A stretch of 64,000 nt of DNA from Rhizobacter koreensis. GTDB lineage: Bacteria; Pseudomonadota; Gammaproteobacteria; Burkholderiales; Burkholderiaceae_C. Position numbers and translations under genes: made by a program. The notes beneath the pieces were generated by a model. The model had not been told where the DNA came from, ran no database searches, and saw only the letters and a list, made by a program, of their open reading frames with translations. The stretch is taken from positions 62,001 through 126,000 of the forward strand of contig NZ_JABWMJ010000013.1 of NCBI RefSeq assembly GCF_013366375.1, given 5' to 3'. Positions 9,232-16,850 of this stretch are shown here, in pieces. Position 1 is the stretch's first letter, and the number at the start of each line of letters is the position of its first letter.

Positions 9232-9899
9232 GCCGATCTGACCGAGCTGGTGTTCCAAATCGCTGCTGGCACTTGGCCGTTAGGCTGGCCTCGTTCCCCC
9301 GCAACGGTCGAGCGATGAACGTTGAACAGCCTAGCGGCGTCCGCGGCCGTTTTCTGCCCTGCGTTTGCGCAATGTCACATAGGGAGCAGGAGGTTGCCAC
9401 CTTCGCCCCACCACACTGCTGGCAAAAGCGCCAGTCCCGAGCATGCCGTCGCCGGGCACAGCGCCAAGCATTGCTGTCCCAGGAGGAGGAGCCACGCTGG
9501 AAGCTACGACGAGCAGTTGTTCGCGCGAGCCTCGAGCGGGCTAGGTGTGAACGTACAAGACGTTGTATCGGGTGTTCATCCGAACTGGGGTTGAGAGAGT
9601 GGAAGTCGCCAAACACCCAAGCCCCGCTGGTAGTGGCGCTCGCGGGCTTTGCGTTGAACAGCCGGCGCAGCGGTCGGGGGCCGCAGCGGGGCGCCATGCA
9701 TCGCTTCAAAACTGAGGCAGGCCCTTCGAAGATGGACTGCGCGTCTGAGTAAGGGCCGTGCGTGTCCACGTCCAGCACATCGAATCGATGTGGAAGATCC
9801 GGCAGACCCTCGCGCCGGATGCGCGTTCGGCAAACCCGGCCGAACAAAGAAGCGAAACCCCGTGCAGGGTGCCCTCCCTCACGTGCGACCGCGCGCTGC
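9232..9899. other. Decayed or non-coding DNA, nothing recognised
   Basis: About 670 bases between the IS3 relic and the CusF-like gene. Overlapping open frames on both strands show no recognisable family, ribosome site or repeat. It probably represents accumulated insertion and deletion debris. Confidence 0.35.
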
Positions 9900-10237
9900 C
9901 TAGCGCGCCGGCTCGATTCGAGTCACCGTCGGCGGGTTCTTGACCATCTCGACGCGAAACCTGACGTTGTCACCCGTCTTTACGGCACCGAGCGCTTTCT
10001 TGTCGGCGACGCTGAAGGGCATGGTCATGGCGGGCATCTGCATGTTGACGATCTCGCCGTGCTTGAGCGTGACGACTCCCTCGCTGGCGTCGACGGCCTG
10101 AACGACACCGTTGGTCAACGTGGGCGACTGAGCGGGCCCGAAGCCGACTTCGACATCGGCATGTTCGGCGACATCTGTGCGTAGGCCGCCGAAGCGGCGA
10201 TGGCGAGTGCGCAGGTCAGGTACTTCGGGGTGATCAT
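9900..10237 (-). pseudogene. cusF: CusF-like periplasmic copper-binding protein, frame broken after signal peptide
   Basis: The ATG at 10237 starts a signal peptide (MITPKYLTCALAIAASAAYA) and the linker QMSPNMPMSKSASGP in one frame, which stops early. The CusF domain (TNGVVQAVDASEGVVTLKHG, then MQMPAMTMPF and VRFRVEM) follows in another frame from about 10118. One extra C in GGGCCCGC near 10130 would restore a single 112-residue protein. CusF carries Cu(I)/Ag(I) to CusB. The usual ligands His and two Met are present (HGEI...MPAMTM); the Trp that stacks on copper in E. coli CusF is Met here. It lies 19 bases downstream of a DUF411 gene. Confidence 0.8.
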
Positions 10238-10256
10238 GGAGCTCTCCAAACGTGGG

Positions 10257-10703
10257 TTACTTGGGATAGGTGGCGAAGACCGTGTCGCGCCCCTGCCGAT
10301 CGATCAGCAGGACCTTGTAGGGGTCCTTGCGATCGCCGTACTCCATGCCTGGAGAGCCGACCGGCATGCTGGGAACGGCCAGGCCGATCGCCTGCGGCTT
10401 CAAGGCCAGAAGGCGTCGAATCTCCGGCGCCGGGACGTGGCCCTCGATGGCGTATCCCTCTACCGTCGCGGTGTGGCAGGCGCCGAATGCGTCTGGGATA
10501 CCGACCTTCTTGCGGACCGCGATCGTGTCGTCCGTGGTCGTAACCTGGACGGCGAACCCGGCGCTCGAGAGGTGCTTGACCCACCCCGCGCAGCAGTCGC
10601 AGCTTTCGTTTTTGTAGACGTGAATCTTGGTCGCTGCTTGCGCCGGAAGGGCCGGCAAGACAGGCAGCGCCGCGAGGGCGTGGATCAGAGTGCGTCGTTT
10701 CAT
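10257..10703 (-). CDS. DUF411 periplasmic metal-binding protein
   Basis: 148 residues with a signal peptide ending LPAQAA. The mature start KIHVYKNESCDCCAGWVKHL carries the CxCC motif of DUF411, and ACHTATVEGYAIEGHVPA plus LAVPSMPVGSPGME are the other conserved blocks. DUF411 proteins occur in copper and silver loci and are thought to bind or reduce metal in the periplasm; the fold resembles thioredoxin-like proteins. A second DUF411 gene is at 20688-21131, also next to a cytochrome c gene. The ATG is preceded by AAGGAGATCCCG, a strong ribosome site. Confidence 0.88.
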   Translation of the reverse strand: MKRRTLIHALAALPVLPALPAQAATKIHVYKNESCDCCAGWVKHLSSAGFAVQVTTTDDTIAVRKKVGIPDAFGACHTATVEGYAIEGHVPAPEIRRLLALKPQAIGLAVPSMPVGSPGMEYGDRKDPYKVLLIDRQGRDTVFATYPK

Positions 10704-10734
10704 CGGGATCTCCTTGGAAAGTCTTGAGGCAACG

Positions 10735-11725
10735 GGTTCAGGCGGGGAGAGTCGTTCTGACCCTGCGGTGGTGCCGCTGGCGACTCGCCTCGGACCACCG
10801 CGGCCGTCATCGCCTTCGGAAACGCGCGCAGCACTGCGCCTTCGCGGATCGCCGCCACCAGCGTGGCCTCGGTGTCGGGCTCGCCGGCGTCCAGCCTTAG
10901 AGCGAGCGCGTTCTTGAGGTACACGAGCATCACCACGCCGAACTCGGCGGCGATTCCGCCAGCGCGATGAGGCCGACGGCGGAGGCGACCGACAGCGAGT
11001 GCCCGACTGCCCAGACCAGCCAGAAGCCGCCCACCAGCGAGAACGGCACGGCGGCCATGACGAGCGCGGCGTCGCCGAGCGAGCGAAAGAGCACGTAGAG
11101 CAGCACGAGGATGACCGCCAAGGTCAAAGGCACGACCAGCCTCAGCCGTTCGGTCGCCCGTTCGAGGTACTCGAACTGCCCGGACCAGGAGACGGCGTAG
11201 CCCGGCGGGAGCTTGACGGAACCGCGCACCGCCTTCTGCATGTCGTTGACCACCGAGCGCAGGTCGCGGCCACGCACGTCGACGTAGATCCAGCCGGAGA
11301 GGCGCGCGTTCTCGCTGCGCAGCATCGGCGGCCCCTCTTCGATCGAGATTCTCGAGACGTCCTGCAGCAGCAGCTGGGCGCCCTTCTCGGTCACGAACGG
11401 CAGCTCGCGCAGGCGCTGCAGCGAATCGCGGATTTCGCGCGGGTAGCGGACGTTGATCGGGTAGCGCTCGCGACCCTGGATCACCTCGCCGACGTTGTCG
11501 CCGCCGATGGCGGTCGAGACGACGCTCTGCACGTCGGCAACCGAGAGGCCGAAGCGCGCCGCCGCGGCGCGATCGACCTCGACGTCGATGGACCGGCCGC
11601 CGGTGAGCCGCTCGGCCAGCGCCGACGACACTCGGGAACTCGTTCCTCGGCGGATTTGATCCGGTCGCCAGCTTGTCGATCGTCGCCAGATCGGCGCCGG
11701 CGCGGAGCTCATGGACACGCTTGCT
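10735..11725 (-). pseudogene. CusA/CzcA RND permease relic (middle to C-terminal part)
   Basis: An internal piece of a heavy-metal RND pump, aligning with the intact CusA at 13680-16850 from GADLATIDKLAT through ALAERLTGG, GPPMLRSENARLSGW, SWSGQFEYLERATERL to AIREGAVLRAFPKAMT, about 330 of 1050 residues. Both ends are missing. Three frame changes are needed, each explained by one missing G: ACCGGATC near 11665, CCCGAGTG near 11640, and GCGGAATC near 10955. Its upstream end overlaps the last bases of the cytochrome c gene. It cannot make a pump in this form. Confidence 0.85.
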
Positions 11726-12407
11726 CCACGAATCCGCTGATCTCGCCGGGACCCGCAAAGACCACTGATGCTCGATCGCCTTGCATTCCCGCGCCGACGA
11801 TGACCGGCTTGCCGGGAGTCGGCCCGAGACGGCTCGAATCGGTCTTGAATCGCAGGTTGAACTCCCACACCTTGTTGTTCTTGCCGTCGGCAGTGCTCAC
11901 GGTGTACGTATCGGCGCAGTGTTTGATCGCCGTCACCTGTCCGTCCGCGGGGGCGGCTTTAAGGTCCGCGTGAGCGGATTGCATGTTCATCATCATCCCG
12001 CCCCCGCGCTGTGCGAGCGTCGGCGCCTTACCCTCGGAAATCGCTTTTATATAAGCAATGACGTCTTGGCGAGCGTTGCTGTCGCGCAGGCCGGGAAAAG
12101 TCATGCTGGTGCCCGGGATGAACGCCTCGGGGTCGGTGAGCCACTTGTCGAGCGTCTTCGCGTTCCACACGAAAGTGGCGCGCTTCAGTGCGTCGGAGTA
12201 CCGGTGGAAATCGGCAACGGTTCCCGCCTTCCTCTCCCAGACATTGGCGAGGCTCGGACCGGTCAGATGCTCGCCGGCTGTTGTCGAGTGGCAGGCGGCG
12301 CATTGCTGGAAGAACGCGGCGCCGCGTGCGGCGTCTCCTGCAGCCCAGACCGCGGAATGCGAAATCGAAAGTCCAAAGGTGGAAACGAGCACGAAGAGAT
12401 GTTTCAT
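11709..12407 (-). CDS. Secreted class I c-type cytochrome with extra C-terminal domain
   Basis: 232 residues. Signal peptide ending SAVWA, then a cytochrome c domain: haem motif CAACH, LTGPSLANVWERKAG, and the axial Met in PGTSMTFPG. After about residue 130 comes a second, non-haem domain of about 100 residues (DGQVTAIKHCADTYTVSTAD ... VWEFNLRFKTDSS ... AGPGEISGFVEQACP) with two Cys that could pair. I do not know a named family for this second domain. It lies upstream of the CusA relic and the DUF411 gene. Role inferred as periplasmic electron transfer. Confidence 0.82.
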   Translation of the reverse strand: MKHLFVLVSTFGLSISHSAVWAAGDAARGAAFFQQCAACHSTTAGEHLTGPSLANVWERKAGTVADFHRYSDALKRATFVWNAKTLDKWLTDPEAFIPGTSMTFPGLRDSNARQDVIAYIKAISEGKAPTLAQRGGGMMMNMQSAHADLKAAPADGQVTAIKHCADTYTVSTADGKNNKVWEFNLRFKTDSSRLGPTPGKPVIVGAGMQGDRASVVFAGPGEISGFVEQACP

Positions 12408-12422
12408 GACAGGTTGCCTTCC

Positions 12423-12654
12423 TCATTCGGTGCAGGGCCGACTTGCAAACGCGGTAGCTGCGTCGAACACGTCCGCAATTCGCGATCGTCTCCGCGGGGG
12501 CGCGGGACCCAGGACATCTTGATGAAGCGACTGCTCGCCGAACCCTCTGGCCTTGACGAGGCTGTTGCCGCGCACGCCGATCTCGTCCAACGCTTTTTCT
12601 GTGGCCCTGAGTTTGTCGATGCGATGATTGCGGCGATCGATGCTGGTTCCATTC
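12423..12654 (-). pseudogene. Unidentified decayed open frame
   Basis: An AGGAGG followed by ATGGAACC (12654) looks like a translation start, but its own frame quickly turns into low-complexity sequence. Another frame downstream (HRIDKLRATEKALDEIGVRG, then NSLVKARGFGEQSLHQD) looks like real protein and stops at 12423, 15 bases before the cytochrome gene. Probably a small gene with a frame error. Family not recognised. Confidence 0.25.
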
Positions 12655-12759
12655 GAACCTCCTGTTGAAGGTCGAGGGCGACGTCGCGTATCGCGAAGCC
12701 GCGCGAGGGAGGTTCAAGATGTCTGCGATGGTCGAGATCACGGCTGACACGAATGGCGA

Positions 12760-12906
12760 CTAGTCCTTGTTGTGCTTGTCGAAGAGCAGGTTTGTCTGGT
12801 GGCTGCAGCAATCACGAGCACGAGCACCACGACCATGAGCAACCAGGACGAAGCCCATCCCGCCCATCATGACGGCCATGCCACCGGCTGACATCATGGA
12901 GTCCAT
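12760..12906 (-). pseudogene. Small single-span membrane protein with two compensating indels
   Basis: The outer parts MDSMMSAGGMAVMMGGMGFV and NLLFDKHNKD are in one frame. The hydrophobic centre LLMVVVLVLVIAAATRQ is found only in a neighbouring frame. Removing one G at CTGGTTG and adding one A at ACAAAC would give a protein of the same design as the intact gene at 22463-22597 (short Met/Gly N-terminus, one helix, LFFDKRDKR tail). Both copies sit near a cytochrome c and a DUF411 gene. Confidence 0.6.
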
Positions 12907-12940
12907 GTTGGATGGGTTTAGGCGAACAGCGGATACCTGG

Positions 12941-13138
12941 TCAGTGCGTCTTGTGGGGGCGTCGGGGGCGTCGGGGGCGTCGGCGGGCCCCGGAGTGCGT
13001 CGGTCGCGGGGGTTCCTTGGGCTTGCCGCGACGGTGCAGATAGAACATCAGCCCGCCGAAGACGACCACCCCAATGAACCAGAGGACCCAAAGCTCATTC
13101 ATCAGCTCGATCGGGATCCAGCGCCCGGCAAAAAGCAT
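12941..13138 (-). CDS. Small membrane protein with basic proline-rich tail
   Basis: 65 residues from ATG 13138 (GGAG ten bases upstream; a TTG at 13159 in frame is less likely). One membrane helix, VLWFIGVVVFGGLMFYL, then a cytoplasmic basic tail. The last part is encoded by a repeated 9-base unit (GCGTCGGGG three times on the + strand, 12955-12985) giving RRPRRPRRP. No family recognised. It lies between cusF and the small membrane pseudogene on the same strand. Confidence 0.6.
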   Translation of the reverse strand: MLFAGRWIPIELMNELWVLWFIGVVVFGGLMFYLHRRGKPKEPPRPTHSGARRRPRRPRRPHKTH

Positions 13139-13185
13139 ATTGGTCTCCGGCTTCAACAAGGCGGGTGAGGCCCCGACCCGATGGC

Positions 13186-13551
13186 TTACTTCACTTCAGT
13201 CACGACGTAGTCGGCGCCTTGCTTCTTGATTGCGACATGGACCTTGTTGCCGACAGCCAACTTCTTGAAGAGTGCCTTGTCCTTGACCGCGAACGACATG
13301 GTCATCGCCGGCCAGTTCAGGCTTTTGATCGGCTCGTGGGCCAGTGTCACGTTGCCCTTCGAAGGGTCAGCAGCCTTGACGACCGCGTCGGTTCGGTGAG
13401 TCGCGGCCTGGCTGTCGTTGTTGGGCTTGTCGGCGGACTTCATGCTCATGCCGTCGCCTGTCATCGACATACCTGCGCTCTGCGCGTAGGAACCGCCTGT
13501 GGCCGAAAAGGCGATGGTGGCGAGCAAAACCAGGGAGTGGGTCGCTTTCAT
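13186..13551 (-). CDS. cusF: CusF-like periplasmic Cu(I)/Ag(I) chaperone
   Basis: 121 residues; signal peptide ending GGSYA, a Met-rich linker (AGMSMTGDGMSMKSAD), then the CusF beta-barrel. All four copper ligands of E. coli CusF are present: His in AHEPIKSL and NWPAMTM with Trp and two Met. It would deliver Cu(I) to the CusB subunit of the pump encoded just upstream (cusA ends about 130 bases away, same strand). Of three free-standing CusF-like genes in the window this is the only one that keeps the Trp. Confidence 0.93.
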   Translation of the reverse strand: MKATHSLVLLATIAFSATGGSYAQSAGMSMTGDGMSMKSADKPNNDSQAATHRTDAVVKAADPSKGNVTLAHEPIKSLNWPAMTMSFAVKDKALFKKLAVGNKVHVAIKKQGADYVVTEVK

Positions 13552-13679
13552 GATCGTGTTCCTCGAGTTTGGGGTTGGCGGGTTGAGAATGGTTCAGTCG
13601 TAAGACTGTAGGCGCGTGACCCGCTCGCGCAGAGCTAGCGATTGCATCGAAGGGATCTCGGTGCAGCCAGACGGAGGGT

Positions 13680-16600
13680 TCAGGCGTCTTCACGAGCAAT
13701 CCTCCACCGAGCCCACGGCATCACGCGTTCCTTCCGCGGTCGGCGCATCAGCAGGTAGGCCGCGGGAATGACGAACATCGACAGCAGCGGGGCGGTAATC
13801 ATTCCGCCGACCATCGGCGCAGCGATGCGCTGCATGACCTCCGAGCCCGTTCCGGAGCCCCACATGATGGGAAACAGGCCCGCCAGGATGACGGCCACGG
13901 TCATCGCCTTCGGCCGCACGCGAAGGACGGCGCCCTCGCGGATCGCGCCCAGCAGATCGGCCATGCTCGTGGTCCCCTTTTCGAGCCGCACGCTCCACGC
14001 GGTTTTCAGGTACAGCAGCATGATCACCCCGAACTCGGCCGCCACGCCCGCGAGGGCGATGAACCCGACGGCGGCGGCGACGGACAGGTTGTAGCCGAGG
14101 ACATAGAGCAACCAGATGCCGCCCACCAGCGCGAACGGCAGCGAAGCCATCAGCAGCAAGGCCTCGCCGAAGCGCTGGAAGGTGAGGTACAGCAGCACGA
14201 AGATGATGAGGAGCGTGAACGGCACGACGACCTTCAGCTTGGCGGTGGCACGCTCGAGAAACTCGAACTGCCCCGACCACGAGATCGAATACCCCGGAGG
14301 CAGCTTCACTTCCTTCATCACGGCGCGCTGCATGTCCTGGACCGCGCCGCGCAAGTCGCGGCCGCGGATATCCACGTAGACCCAGCCTGACAGGCGCGCG
14401 TTCTCGCTGCGCAGCATCGGCGGACCGTCCGTGATGCGGATATCGGCCAAATCGGACAGTACGAGTCGCGCGCCGCGCCCGCTGACGATCGGCAAGTTGC
14501 GCAGCTTGTCCAGCGAATCGCGGACCTCGCGCGGGTAACGCATGTTGATCGGAAAGCGCTGCAGGCCTTCCACCGTCTCACCGACGTTCTCGCCGCCCAC
14601 GGCGGAGGCGATGACGGATTGCACGTCCGCGATGTTCATGCCGAAACGGGCGGCCTCGTCACGCTTGATGGTGACATCGACATATCGGCCGCCGGTCAGG
14701 CGCTCGGCAAGCGCACTGGACACCCCCGGCACGTTCTTCAGCACCCGCTCGATCTCTCCTGTGATGCGATCGAGGGTCGCAAGGTCGGTGCCCGCGACCT
14801 TCACGCCCACCGGGCTCTTGATTCCGGTCGCGAGCATGTCGATGCGATTGCGAATTGGGGGCACCCAGATGTTTGAAAGCCCCGGAACCTGCACGGTGCG
14901 ATCCAGCTCTTCGATCAGCCTGTCTTGCGTCATGCCAGGGCGCCACTGATCGCGAGGCTTGAACTGGATCGTGGTCTCGAACATCTCCAGCGGCGCGGGG
15001 TCGGTGGCGGTCTCGGCCCGCCCGGCTTTGCCGTACACGCTGAGGACTTCCGGCACAGTCTTGATGAGCCGGTCGGTCTGCTGGAGCAACTCCGCTGCTT
15101 TGCCGACCCCAAGACCTGGGAGGGCGGACGGCATGTACAGCAGATCACCTTCGTCCAGTCTGGGCATGAACTCGCCGCCGATCTTCGCCAGCGGCCACAG
15201 GCTCGTCGCCAGCACCAGCACAGCCAACGCGATCGTCGCCTTCGGCCAGCGCAGTACGGCCTCCAGGATGGGCCGATATGCCGCGATCAGGAAGCGATTC
15301 AGTGGATTGGTTTTCTCGTCGGGGATGCGCCCGCGAATCAGATAGCCCATCAGCACTGGGATCAGCGTCACAGCCAATCCCGCGGCAGCCGCCATCGCGT
15401 ACGTCTTGGTGAATGCGAGGGGCGAAAACAGGCGTCCCTCCTGCGCCTCCAGCGTGAACACCGGCACGAACGAGAGCGTGATGATCAGCAGCGAGAAGAA
15501 CAGCGCCGGGCCGACCTCGGCGGCCGAATCGCCGATCACGCGCCAGTGCGCGCCGCCTTCCGGTGCCCGGCCGTCGTGCTCGTGTCGCCATTCCTCGATG
15601 TGCTTGTGCGCGTTTTCGATCATCACCACCGCCGCATCAACCATCGCGCCGATGGCGATAGCGATGCCGCCGAGCGACATGATGTTCGCGTTGACGCCCT
15701 GGTAGCGCATCACGATGAACGCCGCGAGGATGCCTAACGGCAGAGAGATGATGGCCACGAACGCCGAGCGCAGGTGGAACAGGAAGATGAAGCACACCAC
15801 CGCGACCACGACGAACTCCTCGATCAGCTTGTAGGTGAGGTTGTCGACGGCGCGCTCGATGAGGCTGGAACGATCGTACGTCGGCACGATCTCGACCCCG
15901 CGCGGCAGGCTTGCCTGCAGCGACTCCAGCTTGCTCTTCACTGCCGCGATCGTCTCCAGTGCGTTCTTGCCCGAGCGCATCACGATGACGCCGCCGGGTG
16001 CCTCGCCCTCGCCGTCGAGCTCGCCGATGCCGCGGCGCATCTCGGGCCCGAGCTGGATGCGGGCGACGTCGCCCAGGCGCACCGACACGCCGGCATCCGT
16101 GCTGGACAGTGGGATCTTGCGAAAGTCGTCCAGGCTCTGCAGGTAGCCCGACGCGCGCACCATGTACTCGGCCTCACCGAGCTCGAGCACGGACCCGCCG
16201 GTCTCCTGGTTCGCCTTCTGAATGGCGTCAACAACCTTGGTGTGCGGGATGTTGTAGGCCGCGAGCTTGTCGGGGTCGAGTACCACTTGGTACTGGCGCA
16301 CCATGCCCCCGATCGACGCCACCTCGGCCACATTGGGGACGGTCTTGAGCTCGTACTTCAGGAACCAATCCTGCAGGGCACGCAGCTGGCTTGCGTCCTG
16401 GCTGCCGCTGCGATCGATCAGCGCATACTGGTAGATCCAGCCCACGCCGGTCGCGTCAGGCCCGAGCGACGCCTTCGCGCTCGGCGGCAGGCGGGACTGC
16501 ACTTGATTCATGTACTCGAGCACGCGCGAACGTGCCCAGTACAGGTCGGTTCCGTCCTCAAACAGCACGTAGACGAATGAGTCACCGAAGAAGGAGTAAC

Positions 16601-16850
16601 CACGCACTGTCTTCGCGCCGGGCACCGAGAGCATCGTCGTCGTGAGCGGATAGGTGATCTGGTTCTCGACGATTTGAGGTGCCTGCCCGGGATAGCTCGT
16701 CCGAATGATCACCTGCACGTCAGACAAGTCGGGCAGTGCGTCGAGCGGAGTCCTCAGCAGCGAGATCACGCCCCACGTACCGATCATCAGCGTGCCCAGC
16801 AGCACGAGGAAGCGGTTGGCGATCGACCAGCGAATCAGTCGCGCAATCAC
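13680..16850 (-). CDS. cusA: CusA-type RND Cu(I)/Ag(I) efflux permease
   Basis: 1056 residues. The start is a GTG at 16850 overlapping the cusB stop (GTGA), which puts IARLIRWSIANRFLVLLG, the canonical first helix, at the N-terminus; longer upstream frames are not supported. Asp405 lies in GGIAIAIGAMVDAAVVMIEN, the proton-relay segment of the monovalent-cation (HME4) group. The three Met that bind Cu(I)/Ag(I) in E. coli CusA are all present: LLYMPS, PLEMFETT and NRIDMLATG. Inner-membrane proton-driven pump that forms a tripartite complex with CusB and CusC. Gene order cusC-cusB-cusA-cusF, all with four-base overlaps up to cusA. Confidence 0.95.
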   Translation of the reverse strand: MIARLIRWSIANRFLVLLGTLMIGTWGVISLLRTPLDALPDLSDVQVIIRTSYPGQAPQIVENQITYPLTTTMLSVPGAKTVRGYSFFGDSFVYVLFEDGTDLYWARSRVLEYMNQVQSRLPPSAKASLGPDATGVGWIYQYALIDRSGSQDASQLRALQDWFLKYELKTVPNVAEVASIGGMVRQYQVVLDPDKLAAYNIPHTKVVDAIQKANQETGGSVLELGEAEYMVRASGYLQSLDDFRKIPLSSTDAGVSVRLGDVARIQLGPEMRRGIGELDGEGEAPGGVIVMRSGKNALETIAAVKSKLESLQASLPRGVEIVPTYDRSSLIERAVDNLTYKLIEEFVVVAVVCFIFLFHLRSAFVAIISLPLGILAAFIVMRYQGVNANIMSLGGIAIAIGAMVDAAVVMIENAHKHIEEWRHEHDGRAPEGGAHWRVIGDSAAEVGPALFFSLLIITLSFVPVFTLEAQEGRLFSPLAFTKTYAMAAAAGLAVTLIPVLMGYLIRGRIPDEKTNPLNRFLIAAYRPILEAVLRWPKATIALAVLVLATSLWPLAKIGGEFMPRLDEGDLLYMPSALPGLGVGKAAELLQQTDRLIKTVPEVLSVYGKAGRAETATDPAPLEMFETTIQFKPRDQWRPGMTQDRLIEELDRTVQVPGLSNIWVPPIRNRIDMLATGIKSPVGVKVAGTDLATLDRITGEIERVLKNVPGVSSALAERLTGGRYVDVTIKRDEAARFGMNIADVQSVIASAVGGENVGETVEGLQRFPINMRYPREVRDSLDKLRNLPIVSGRGARLVLSDLADIRITDGPPMLRSENARLSGWVYVDIRGRDLRGAVQDMQRAVMKEVKLPPGYSISWSGQFEFLERATAKLKVVVPFTLLIIFVLLYLTFQRFGEALLLMASLPFALVGGIWLLYVLGYNLSVAAAVGFIALAGVAAEFGVIMLLYLKTAWSVRLEKGTTSMADLLGAIREGAVLRVRPKAMTVAVILAGLFPIMWGSGTGSEVMQRIAAPMVGGMITAPLLSMFVIPAAYLLMRRPRKERVMPWARWRIAREDA

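Noticed and set aside
9273..9847. Possible genes in the region after the IS3 relic
   Set aside because: Overlapping frames on both strands, none with a start signal or protein-like pattern.
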